A stretch of 8,452 nt of DNA. It comes from an uncultured Eubacteriales bacterium (GTDB lineage: Bacteria > Bacillota_A > Clostridia > Christensenellales > Aristaeellaceae). The DNA is taken from the NCBI GenBank assembly GCA_902803675.1, contig CADCQZ010000315.1, forward strand, positions 1 to 8,452. Reading direction: 5' to 3'. Made by a program: the position numbers and the translations under genes. The notes below the pieces were generated by a model. It did no database searches and was not told the origin of the DNA. It saw only the letters and a program-made list of their open reading frames with translations. Positions 1-7,964 of this stretch are shown here, one piece after another (positions within the stretch are counted from its first letter, which is position 1; each line of letters begins with the position of its first letter).

Positions 1-1833
1 CACGCGGGTATCCGGCCCGGTGACGCGGATGCCCGGTGTCGTCCCCAGGGCCTCGTCCGCGATCATGAAAGGCGCGTCCCTGTCCGTATCGAAGGCCCAG
101 GGCATCCGGCAGGCGTACTCTCCCCGGTCCGCGTCCACGCCCAGCACATGGGCCAGGGCGAAGCGGGTGTCGCCGCCCGGGACGGCGGTGGGTTCGCACA
201 CACCGATGAGGCTCCCGCCCTCATACACGAACCGGGTGACCTCCGTGACCACCTCCGGGGAGCGCCAGGCGTCCCCGCCGCTCCACGCGTCGCCCTCGAA
301 GCCCGCGCTGATCAGCACGTCCGTATCCTTGAGGGCACCGTTCAAAACATCGTCGAAGCTGATGAACTTCACCTTCACCGGCAGGCCCGACAGGGCCTCG
401 TTGATATGGATGAGGGGGTTATGATCCGTCTCATGGAAATGCCCGGACAGCGTCCAGGACCGAAGACCGCCCCAGGCGTGCAGCACGGCCACGGTGACGG
501 GCAGCTCCGAAGGCGCGCCTTTTGCCTGCAGGGCCTTAAAGCGCCGGAAGGTGACCGCCATCTGCTCGATGGCGTCGTTGAAGGCGTCCTGCCCCACGGT
601 GAGGTGGAGATATCCCCCCAGGCCGATGCGGTCCACGCACTGACGGGCCAGGGCCCGGCGCACGTGGAGCCAGTAGTCCACGGCGTCCTTTTCCGGATGC
701 CCGCCCTCCATGAAAGTGGGAGCACCGCCCAGGCCCACCGGGAACAGGTAGGGATGGAAGCGCAGCTCATGGACCGGCACCTGCGCGCCGGCGCACAGGC
801 GGCACTCGAAGCCGGAGAACACGCACTTGATCAGGCCGTCGAACCCGACGGAGGAAAAGTATTTCCCGTAGGGCTCCATGCCCACCCAGCTGTCGTCATA
901 GAAGACGTAGGCTTCCTTGCCGTAAGCGTGGATGATGTCCACCAGCTCCCGGGCCTTTTCGGCGACGAAGCGCTGGATGAAATCCATGTAATCCCGTTTG
1001 TGGGGCGTGGGCGGCCGGTGGGTGGCCTGCAGGCGGCCCCGGTTGATGAAGTCCTCCGCGGTGAGGGCGTAGCCGTACTCCTTCTCAAAGGCCTCCAGGG
1101 CCGCGGGGCTCACGGTGAAATCGTAGCTGGCCCAGTCCACGAAGCGGGTGCGGCGCTTAAGATCGCTGCCGAAGATCCACACGAAATTGTAGAACAGGGA
1201 GGTGAGCCGCACCACATTGGTCTCCGGATTGGACTCGCACCAGTCCCGGAGCCAGTTTTTGAGGTACTCCCAGGCCTCCGGGTCCCGGGGATCCAGCTGG
1301 CGCAGGTGCTCGCTGGTCCAGTGGTTGGTGGTGTGGTTGTACATGTTGATCTCTTCCCAGATGCGCCAGGCCAGGAAGGAGACCGAATACCGGTGGAAGG
1401 GCACGCAGCCGCGCACCAGAACGGTCCCGTCGGTGTACTCCCACTCCGGCGGATCCAGGAGGCGCCCCGAAGTCCTGTCCCACACCTGCCAGTACTTCAT
1501 GGCCGCGGGCGTGTCATTGAGGCTGAACTGCTCGTCGAAAAAGCCGTCCAGGGGACGGATCTCAAGGGTATCCCCCACGGCCGGAACGCTGTCGGAACAC
1601 AGGAAGGTCTGCTGCTGGGCGCCGGGATGCTTTTCGGCGAAAGCGTTGTGCTGCCGGATGATGCAGATCGTGGAATAGATCCGGTAGCCGGAGGAGGCGA
1701 TGCGGGGGGACAGTTTGGTGCCGTCCGAGTCGCGGATCACGTCCGCGCCCCATTTTTCCGCCATTTTTAAGGTCAGATCCTCATAGCCCGCTTCGCCGGG
1801 AAGGGTGAAGCCGCCGGTGCGATAGTCGAACAT
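1..1833 (-). CDS. GH112 beta-galactoside phosphorylase (galacto-N-biose / lacto-N-biose / galactosyl-rhamnose type), C-terminus cut by window edge
   Basis: Likely cytosolic phosphorylase that splits a terminal beta-galactosyl disaccharide with inorganic phosphate into alpha-galactose 1-phosphate and the free acceptor sugar. The 611 visible residues align from memory with Bifidobacterium longum GLNBP. Shared blocks include FTLP at 9-12, WGAD..R.SDGT at 28-39, MYNH.TN at 164-170, VVR.T..FY.F at 207-217, VDW at 232-234, TVSP.AL..FE..YGY at 240-255 and FISFDDVL near 505. D314 in the FYDDSW block aligns with the catalytic Asp313 of the B. longum enzyme, and N166 aligns with its N166. About 110-140 C-terminal residues lie beyond base 1. 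The ATG at 1833 is preceded by a purine-rich GGGGGAGAGG (1836-1845), and the protein starts like the family, so this start is good. No signal peptide is seen. It lies 110 bases downstream of the GH2 gene, on the same strand. The family is firm. The acceptor (GlcNAc, GalNAc or L-rhamnose) cannot be fixed: position 162, linked to acceptor choice, is Ile here and Val in B. longum. Confidence 0.93.
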   Translation of the reverse strand, partial: MFDYRTGGFTLPGEAGYEDLTLKMAEKWGADVIRDSDGTKLSPRIASSGYRIYSTICIIRQHNAFAEKHPGAQQQTFLCSDSVPAVGDTLEIRPLDGFFDEQFSLNDTPAAMKYWQVWDRTSGRLLDPPEWEYTDGTVLVRGCVPFHRYSVSFLAWRIWEEINMYNHTTNHWTSEHLRQLDPRDPEAWEYLKNWLRDWCESNPETNVVRLTSLFYNFVWIFGSDLKRRTRFVDWASYDFTVSPAALEAFEKEYGYALTAEDFINRGRLQATHRPPTPHKRDYMDFIQRFVAEKARELVDIIHAYGKEAYVFYDDSWVGMEPYGKYFSSVGFDGLIKCVFSGFECRLCAGAQVPVHELRFHPYLFPVGLGGAPTFMEGGHPEKDAVDYWLHVRRALARQCVDRIGLGGYLHLTVGQDAFNDAIEQMAVTFRRFKALQAKGAPSELPVTVAVLHAWGGLRSWTLSGHFHETDHNPLIHINEALSGLPVKVKFISFDDVLNGALKDTDVLISAGFEGDAWSGGDAWRSPEVVTEVTRFVYEGGSLIGVCEPTAVPGGDTRFALAHVLGVDADRGEYACRMPWAFDTDRDAPFMIADEALGTTPGIRVTGPDTRV

Positions 1834-1873
1834 ATCCTCTCCCCCATCCATCTATGATCGCTTTGATGATCCC

Positions 1874-1902
1874 ATTATAGAGCGCTCCTCTGCCCGTTTC
1901 CG
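1874..1902 (-). promoter_or_regulatory. possible internal promoter for the GH112 gene
   Basis: The 110-base gap between the GH2 stop and the GH112 start has a perfect minus-strand TATAAT at 1879-1874. It lies about 40 bases upstream of the GH112 ATG, which fits a short leader. The hexamer 17 bases further upstream (1902-1897, CGGAAA) matches the -35 consensus at only three positions. It is therefore at most a weak or activator-dependent promoter. The gap is otherwise without clear structure, and no terminator is visible, so read-through from the GH2 gene is also possible. Confidence 0.3.
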
Positions 1903-1943
1903 CTCATTTTGTGACAGATATCGCGCAGTTTCGACCATAAATG

Positions 1944-3599
1944 TCATCCCCGGAACAGGGACTTCACGGTCCAGTAGGCGTTCTTGGGGCGCCGGTACTC
2001 GTCCACCACGCCCTTGTTGTTGTAGGTGCGGGGGCGCATCATGGCCCACTTGTCGTCCACCCGGCAGTCGGCGAACTGCCAGACGAACACGCCGCTCACG
2101 TCCGGGTCGCTCAGCACCGCCCGGAGCTGTTCCTCCAGGATGGCGCTCTGGCGTTCCTCGGACCATTTGGACTCGCCGAAGGGATCGTGATACCCGAAAA
2201 CGGCTCCGGCCCCGATCTCACTGATGATGAGGGGCTTGCCCTGCCCGCCGTGCTCCGCGATCTCCTGTTTTTTGCGTTTGAGCGCCTCCGAGGTGCTCTC
2301 GTCCCGGTACCATCCCGGGTACATGTTGACGCTCAGCACATCCACGTCCCCGAACACCAGGCTGCCCGGGCGCTCCAGGAGCGCCGCGGTGGCGGGGCGT
2401 GTGCTGTCCGACCGGCGCAGGAGGGACAGGATCTCCCGGTAGCAGGCGGCGCCGTAGGGCGTGTCGTCGGCGCACTCGTTGAGGCAGCCCCAGATGAACA
2501 CGCAGGGATGGTTGTAGTGCTGCTCCACCATCTCCTCGGTGCACTTTCTCAATTGCGGCATGAACATGGGATGGCGCATCTGCTCCTCGGAAAAGCCGCG
2601 GGCGTGGGATTCCTCCCAGACCAGAAGGCCGATCTCGTCACACAGGTCCAGGAACCGGGGATCGTTGGGATAATGGCAGGTGCGCACGCAGTTGGCCCCC
2701 ATGTCCCGCATCAGGTAAACGTCCCGCATCATGGCCTCCAGGGGCACGCTCAGGCCGAAGCTGCCCAGCTCCTCATGCCGGTTGAAGCCCTTGAGCCTCA
2801 GGGGCCTGCCGTTGAGCAGGATGCGCTTTCCCTCCACGCGGATCTCCCGGAAGCCGATCCGGTCGATGAGGTCGTCGATATCCGTGCCGCCCGCGCTCAG
2901 CACGGTCTTCACGGTGTAGAGCCTGGGCCGCTCCGGCGACCAGGCCGCGACGCGGCCGCAGGTCACCTCCAGGGAAAAGCCCCCCGTCCCTCCCGGGGCC
3001 AGGCGCACGGGGCAGGACCGTTCCTGCCCGGCGACGCTGACGGTGAGCGCCCCGTCAAAGGGCTCGTCGGACAGGCTGCGGACCGTCACCTCCGCGTCCG
3101 CCGACCAGCCGTAGGGCGTGCGCCGGGGCGTGACACGGCAGCCCACGATGTAGGCCTCCGGCAGCTCTTCCACGATGACCGGGCGGTTGATGCCGCCGTA
3201 GGCGTAGTAATCATTGGGCACATGCAGGGCGGAATCCTCCCCGAAGCGGTTGTCCACCTCCACCCTGAGGCGGTGCTCCCCCCGGGGCAGATCCCGCACC
3301 ACGGCCTCAAAGCCCGTGTAGGCGCCGTAGTGCTCCGTGAGGAACTCCCCGTCCAGGTACACCCTGGCCCGGAAACTGACGCCGCCGCAGGAGACGCGCA
3401 CGTTGCCGCCGCCGATCCCGGTGGTCTCGTAGATCCCCCGGCCCCGGTAGCTCCTCAGAGCGGGATGGGCTTCCCACACGCCGGGGACCATCACCTTCAC
3501 GGGGTGATCCAGGCCGCCGGGGTCCGGGGTAGTCAGGGTCCACACCGGGGCGCATTCCCGGCCCTTCCTGATGCGATGGGTATGAAACGTTCTTTCCAT
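1944..3599 (-). CDS. GH2 glycoside hydrolase, beta-glucuronidase-like, cytosolic
   Basis: Retaining exo-glycosidase of family GH2, 551 residues, slightly shorter than E. coli beta-glucuronidase (603). The order is a jelly-roll sugar-binding domain (about 10-155), an Ig-like domain (about 160-265) and a TIM barrel (about 266-551). GH2 signatures are GFNRHEE at 271-277, the block NCVRTCHYPND at 303-313 and WEES at 328-331. The acid/base is E375 in LNE (373-375). The nucleophile is E461 in IISEIG (458-463). N527-x-K529, just before GVVDEYRRPK, matches the N-x-K pair of beta-glucuronidases that contacts the substrate carboxylate, so a uronic acid substrate is favoured over galactose. There is no signal peptide or membrane segment. 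The ATG at 3599 has GGAAGGTG (3608-3615) 8 bases upstream. It follows the URO-D-like gene by 41 bases on the same strand, so the two are probably cotranscribed. Family is certain; exact specificity is inferred. Confidence 0.9.
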   Translation of the reverse strand: MERTFHTHRIRKGRECAPVWTLTTPDPGGLDHPVKVMVPGVWEAHPALRSYRGRGIYETTGIGGGNVRVSCGGVSFRARVYLDGEFLTEHYGAYTGFEAVVRDLPRGEHRLRVEVDNRFGEDSALHVPNDYYAYGGINRPVIVEELPEAYIVGCRVTPRRTPYGWSADAEVTVRSLSDEPFDGALTVSVAGQERSCPVRLAPGGTGGFSLEVTCGRVAAWSPERPRLYTVKTVLSAGGTDIDDLIDRIGFREIRVEGKRILLNGRPLRLKGFNRHEELGSFGLSVPLEAMMRDVYLMRDMGANCVRTCHYPNDPRFLDLCDEIGLLVWEESHARGFSEEQMRHPMFMPQLRKCTEEMVEQHYNHPCVFIWGCLNECADDTPYGAACYREILSLLRRSDSTRPATAALLERPGSLVFGDVDVLSVNMYPGWYRDESTSEALKRKKQEIAEHGGQGKPLIISEIGAGAVFGYHDPFGESKWSEERQSAILEEQLRAVLSDPDVSGVFVWQFADCRVDDKWAMMRPRTYNNKGVVDEYRRPKNAYWTVKSLFRG

Positions 3600-3640
3600 T
3601 CAGATATCACCTTCCGCTGCCGGCCCGGACAGGGGCCCGG

Positions 3641-4597
3641 TCACAGGCGGCGGGCCGCTTCCACGCACCACCGGATCCTTTCCTCCGGCAGCTCGTCGTG
3701 GATCGAGCAGTCCGCCCCCAGGATATAGCCCCGCTTGCCGCCCTGCAAAATGAAGTTTTCGCACTCCCGCTCGATCCCCGCCCGGTCCAGGGTGTACAGG
3801 TCCGTCCCGGGCCGGTTGTCGAACCCGCCCCACACCGTGCACCCGAAATGGGCCTTGGCCTCGGAAATGTCCATGATGTCCATGTACCGGGAGAAGGAGA
3901 CCACCGGCGCCTTGTAGTCCGCCCACACCTCCAGGCGGTTGGGCACTTCCTCCCAGGCGCAGAAGTGGATGGCGTTCATATCGCTCAGGGCATTGGCCGT
4001 ATCCAGCACGGCCCTGTCGCTCGGGGTAACGAAGGCGCGGTATTCATCATAGGTGAAGCGGTCCTTCTCACCGTTCTGCACGCTGTAAAAGATCCCGTCC
4101 ACGCCCGCTTCTTCCAGCACGCCCTTCACCAGAGCCTTCTGGTCCTCCGCCGCGGCGGCGCAGGCGTTTTTCATCGCCTCCGGGTCCTCCCGTATAAGGC
4201 GCATCATGGCCGGGTAGCCGATCTTCAAACGGATGCAGCTCAAAGGCACGAACACCAGGTACAGCGTGACGCAGCCCTTCCCCAGGGCCCCGACCACCCG
4301 GCGGGCGCGCTCGATCTGGCCCCGGATGAAGGGATCCCGGGGCCCCAGGGGCTCGGCCTTATACAGGTCGGCGGCCTTCATGTCCGGGGAGAGCACCGGG
4401 CAGGGCCAGCCGAAATACTTGTCCCCCGACAGCTTCATGAAATCCACGTCCGTCGCGCGGTAAAAGCCGGCCTGGACTTCAGCGAACTTCTCATCGTCCC
4501 CCCAGTACCGGGGCGGCACATGCTTCCACATGCACACCGGCACATGGTCCACTTCCTCTCCGCGGAACGCCGCGGTGACACGCTCTCTTTTATCCAT
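3641..4597 (-). CDS. URO-D superfamily protein with zinc methyltransferase-like H-x-C...C motif, function unknown
   Basis: Predicted soluble TIM-barrel protein of the uroporphyrinogen decarboxylase superfamily, 318 residues from the chosen start. It begins MDKRERVTAAFRGEEVDHVPV, the usual opening of the MtaA/CmuA-like branch. It lacks the R-Q-A-G-R substrate motif of true heme-pathway URO-D, so it is unlikely to make coproporphyrinogen. It has H211-x-C213 (AIHFCAW) and C297 (GADCSI), matching in order and rough spacing the zinc ligands His-x-Cys...Cys of the methyltransferases MtaA and MtbA. An upstream in-frame ATG at 4675 would add 26 residues. I reject it because it coincides with the predicted transcription start and has no ribosome binding site, whereas the ATG at 4597 has GGGGAAAA upstream and matches the family start. 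It is the first gene of the leftward set. No corrinoid protein gene is visible nearby, so a methyl-transfer role is only a suggestion. Confidence 0.82.
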   Translation of the reverse strand: MDKRERVTAAFRGEEVDHVPVCMWKHVPPRYWGDDEKFAEVQAGFYRATDVDFMKLSGDKYFGWPCPVLSPDMKAADLYKAEPLGPRDPFIRGQIERARRVVGALGKGCVTLYLVFVPLSCIRLKIGYPAMMRLIREDPEAMKNACAAAAEDQKALVKGVLEEAGVDGIFYSVQNGEKDRFTYDEYRAFVTPSDRAVLDTANALSDMNAIHFCAWEEVPNRLEVWADYKAPVVSFSRYMDIMDISEAKAHFGCTVWGGFDNRPGTDLYTLDRAGIERECENFILQGGKRGYILGADCSIHDELPEERIRWCVEAARRL

Positions 4598-4652
4598 ATG
4601 TTTTCCCCACACATCCGGGCGGAAGCACGCCTTATCCTGCGGGGCCCGCCCC

Positions 4653-4670
4653 ACATATACAAATGTATGT
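4653..4670. promoter_or_regulatory. operator-like dyad at start of the leftward operon
   Basis: ACATATACAAATGTATGT contains a perfect inverted repeat, ATACA (4657-4661) and TGTAT (4664-4668), separated by AA, with further partial symmetry outside. It sits 3-20 bases downstream of the predicted leftward transcription start (about 4673), a normal place for a repressor to block transcription. AT-rich dyads of this kind are bound by GntR-type and similar dimeric regulators. No regulator gene is in the window, so the binding protein is unknown. Confidence 0.4.
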
Positions 4671-4679
4671 TTCATTCAT

Positions 4680-4708
4680 ATTCTATACCGGAAAAAGCCA
4701 AATTGCAA
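4680..4708 (-). promoter_or_regulatory. sigma-A-type promoter of the leftward URO-D/GH2/GH112 operon
   Basis: On the minus strand TTGCAA (4708-4703) is followed after exactly 17 bases by TAGAAT (4685-4680), two and one mismatches from the consensus -35 and -10. Predicted start is near 4673, giving a leader of about 75 bases before the ATG at 4597. The region is visibly AT-richer than the flanking genes, as expected of a promoter. It is the best minus-strand promoter upstream of the URO-D-like gene. Confidence 0.55.
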
Positions 4709-4728
4709 GGCGTCAGACGGGCGGAGGT

Positions 4729-4759
4729 AAAAAAAATCCGCCGTTCACCGCCCGGCGGA
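4729..4759 (-). terminator. minus-directed intrinsic terminator in the divergent intergenic region
   Basis: Read on the minus strand, TCCGCCG (4759-4753) pairs perfectly with CGGCGGA (4743-4737) across a 9-base loop. Eight T follow at once (4736-4729). All seven stem pairs are perfect and five are G-C, so this looks like a strong rho-independent terminator. It lies upstream of the leftward promoter, not at a gene end. It would stop only transcripts begun within about 4760-4925 or antisense transcripts from the transporter genes. It has no T tract on the plus strand and should not block the rightward operon. Confidence 0.65.
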
Positions 4760-4788
4760 GCCCGAGTCATCATTGACATGACGGGCTC
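4758..4788. promoter_or_regulatory. interrupted 11-bp dyad overlapping the -35 box of the transporter promoter
   Basis: GAGCCC (4758-4763) pairs with GGGCTC (4783-4788), and GTCAT (4766-4770) with ATGAC (4778-4782). There is a two-base GA bulge on the left arm and a 7-base centre CATTGAC. The plus-strand -35 box TTGACA (4773-4778) lies at the centre, so a dimeric regulator bound here would cover it. In a minus-strand transcript the same bases would form a hairpin directly before the terminator hairpin, sharing two bases with it. Operator and RNA leader are both possible; the sequence does not decide. Confidence 0.45.
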
Positions 4789-4802
4789 ATAAAGCATATT
4801 AT
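4773..4802 (+). promoter_or_regulatory. sigma-A-type promoter of the ABC importer operon
   Basis: A perfect TTGACA (4773-4778) is followed after 18 bases by TATTAT (4797-4802), one mismatch from the -10 consensus. Transcription should start near 4809, leaving a leader of about 117 bases before the permease ATG at 4926. A second TTGACA in inverted orientation (minus strand, 4818-4813) follows the -10 box. The leader itself is GC-rich and shows no terminator or riboswitch fold that I recognise. Confidence 0.65.
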
Positions 4803-4925
4803 AGAGAAAAGCTGTCAAAAATCGATCGGACCGGCCCAGAGCCTCCCCATGTGACCAGCGTTCCCCCTTCCCCGCCTGCCGGACCCAAAGCCGGCGGAGC
4901 CAGACGCGGAAAGGAGCCGTGAAAA

Positions 4926-6776
4926 ATGACCGGCAAAGAGCAGGCCCCGGATCATTCCCGCGGGCGCCGCTTTAAGAACCGCCTGCGCAACACCTTCACC
5001 AACCCGTACAACATCATCACCCTGATCGCCGTGATCCTCCTGGCCTACCTGATCCTGGTGCCCCTGATCGAGATGATCAAGACCACCCTCACCCTGGCCC
5101 GGTCGGACTTGAGGCGCGTGAAGGGCGGCACCGAGGGCGAGTTCACCTGGTATTACTGGAACCGGCTCCTGTTCAGCGACGTGAGCCGGAACCTGTTCTG
5201 GATCCCCCTGCGCAACTCGCTGATCATCGCCCTGTCCACCAGCGCCCTGTCCATCACCATGGGCAGCCTGATCGCCTGGCTGATGGTGCGCACGGACCTG
5301 CCGGGAAAGAAGTTTTTCTCCCTGGCGGTGATCATCCCCTACATGCTGCCCTCCTGGTGCAAATCCATGGCGTGGCTGACCGTGTTCAGGAACGAGACCA
5401 TCGGCGGGGCGGCGGGCTTTCTGAGCTACCTGGGCATCCGGTCGCCGGACTGGCTCGCCTACGGGCCCGTGGCCATCATCATCGTGCTGTCCATCCACTA
5501 TTACGCCTACGCCTACCTGCTGGTGTCCGCCGCCCTGCGCAGCATCAACAGCGAGCTGGAGGAGATGGGCGAGATCGTGGGCGCGGGCAGGAGCCTGATC
5601 CTTCGGCGCATCACCTTCCCCCTGGTGCTGCCGGCGATCCTGAGCAGCATCATCCTCACCTTCTCCAAGTCCATGGGCACCTTCGGCGTGCCCTCCTTCC
5701 TGGGGCTCAAGGTGGGCTACTACACCATATCCACCTCCCTGTACAACACGGTGCAAAGCCAGAAAGGCATCAGCTTTTCCATCAGCCTGGTACTGATCCT
5801 GCTGGCGAGCGTCAACATCTTCATCAACCAGAAGCTCATCGGCAGCCGCAAAAGCTACGCCACCATCGGGGGCAAGGGCGCCCGCGGGACGCTCATCGGC
5901 CTGGGCGGATGGAAATGGCCCATCGTGGTGATCCTGTCGGCGTTCCTGCTCTTCGCGGTGGTGATGCCCCTGCTGGTCCTCCTGTACCAGACCTTCATGC
6001 TCAAGGCCGGCGACTACAGCCTGAGCAATTTCACATGGCACTACTGGCTGGGCGAGGCGGATCCCAATATATCCGACGGCCTGCCCGGGGTGTTCAGGTC
6101 GCCCCAGTTCTGGATGTTCGTGAAGAACACGCTCCTGCTCGTGGGCCTGACTTCCCTCATCGCCACCCTGTTCGGCCAGATGCTGGGCTACATCAACAGC
6201 CGGGGCCGTCGGCTCAGGAGCGGCAAGCTGGTGGAGCAGCTGGTGTTCATCCCCTACCTGATCCCCTCGATCGCCTTCGGCGCCATGTACCTGGCCATGT
6301 TCGCCACCCCCACGAAGGTGAACGTGTTCGGCCTCGACATCACCCTGATCCCCTCCCTGTACGGCACCTTCACCGTCCTGGTGCTGGTATCCATCGTGAA
6401 GCACCTGCCCTTCGCCTCCCGGGCGGGCACCAGCAACATGCTGCAGATCAGCACGGAGCTGGAGGAGGCGGGCCAGCTGGCGGGGGCCGGCTTCGTGACC
6501 CGGTTCATGCGCATCGTGTTCCCCCTGGCCAAAAACGGCTTCATGAGCGGGCTGATGCTGATCCTGATCAGCATCATGAAGGAACTGGACCTGATCATGA
6601 TCCTGATGACCCCCAGCCAGGCCACACTGCCCTACATGGCCTATACCTACTCCACCGGCGGCTTCCAGCAGCCCGCCAGCGCCGTGGCCATCGTGATGTT
6701 CGTGATGGTGTTCTTCTTCTACTGGATCGCCAACAAGTTCTTCGACGCCGACATCGCCGGCGGATTGGGAGGTTGA
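4926..6776 (+). CDS. ABC importer permease, fused two-domain type (FbpB/AfuB/ThiP-like)
   Basis: Integral membrane protein of 616 residues holding two binding-protein-dependent permease domains in one chain, as in the iron(III), thiamine and phosphosugar importers FbpB, ThiP and AfuB. The first hydrophobic helix is at about 29-50. The first domain spans about 95-305 and ends in an EAA loop, EEMGEIVGAG (212-221), followed by RITFPLVLP. The second domain starts with a helix at about 332-355 and has its own EAA loop, EEAGQLAGAG (513-522), followed by RIVFPLA. Each EAA loop contacts one ATPase subunit, so one chain can form the whole membrane channel. The basic N-terminus (10-22) is probably cytoplasmic. 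The ATG is chosen because AAAGGAG (4910-4916) lies 9 bases upstream. It is the first gene of the rightward operon, and the ATPase follows after 3 bases. Substrate cannot be read from the permease; iron(III) is the likely automatic label. Confidence 0.93.
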   Translation: MTGKEQAPDHSRGRRFKNRLRNTFTNPYNIITLIAVILLAYLILVPLIEMIKTTLTLARSDLRRVKGGTEGEFTWYYWNRLLFSDVSRNLFWIPLRNSLIIALSTSALSITMGSLIAWLMVRTDLPGKKFFSLAVIIPYMLPSWCKSMAWLTVFRNETIGGAAGFLSYLGIRSPDWLAYGPVAIIIVLSIHYYAYAYLLVSAALRSINSELEEMGEIVGAGRSLILRRITFPLVLPAILSSIILTFSKSMGTFGVPSFLGLKVGYYTISTSLYNTVQSQKGISFSISLVLILLASVNIFINQKLIGSRKSYATIGGKGARGTLIGLGGWKWPIVVILSAFLLFAVVMPLLVLLYQTFMLKAGDYSLSNFTWHYWLGEADPNISDGLPGVFRSPQFWMFVKNTLLLVGLTSLIATLFGQMLGYINSRGRRLRSGKLVEQLVFIPYLIPSIAFGAMYLAMFATPTKVNVFGLDITLIPSLYGTFTVLVLVSIVKHLPFASRAGTSNMLQISTELEEAGQLAGAGFVTRFMRIVFPLAKNGFMSGLMLILISIMKELDLIMILMTPSQATLPYMAYTYSTGGFQQPASAVAIVMFVMVFFFYWIANKFFDADIAGGLGG

Positions 6777-6779
6777 GAC

Positions 6780-7910
<1,131 letters not shown>

Positions 7911-7918
7911 CGTCACCG

Positions 7919-7932
7919 ACCCCGGAAGGGGT
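7919..7932 (+). other. small stable hairpin between ATPase and binding-protein genes
   Basis: ACCCC (7919-7923) pairs with GGGGT (7928-7932) around a GGAA loop, in the 54-base gap after the ATPase stop. No T tract follows, so it is not an intrinsic terminator. Hairpins at this place in importer operons can mark RNA processing or protect the downstream message, helping the binding protein to be made in excess. That role is inference; a stem this short could be chance. Confidence 0.3.
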
Positions 7933-7964
7933 AAAAATATCATCATATCAAAGGAGGATGACCC

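Noticed and set aside
148..1770. 540-codon open frame on the plus strand
   Set aside because: Antisense shadow of the GH112 gene; composition biased to G, V, H and P, with no recognisable domain.
3618..3640. GC-rich short hairpin (GGCCC/GGGCC) between the URO-D-like and GH2 genes
   Set aside because: Only five pairs and no T tract; likely a by-product of GC-rich sequence rather than a terminator.
1941..3728. 595-codon open frame on the plus strand
   Set aside because: Antisense shadow of the GH2 gene; no domain and no ribosome binding site, whereas the minus frame has full GH2 catalytic motifs.
3641..4597. Heme-pathway uroporphyrinogen decarboxylase (hemE)
   Set aside because: The RQAGR substrate motif is absent and no heme genes are nearby; the H-x-C...C motif points to the methyltransferase-like branch.
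4598..4675. 26-residue N-terminal extension of the URO-D-like protein from the ATG at 4675
   Set aside because: No ribosome binding site, and it overlaps the predicted transcription start and an operator-like dyad. Family members begin at the MDKRERV segment encoded from 4597.
3698..4792. 364-codon open frame on the plus strand
   Set aside because: Antisense to the URO-D-like gene, and it runs through the promoter and terminator region into 4792; no recognisable protein.
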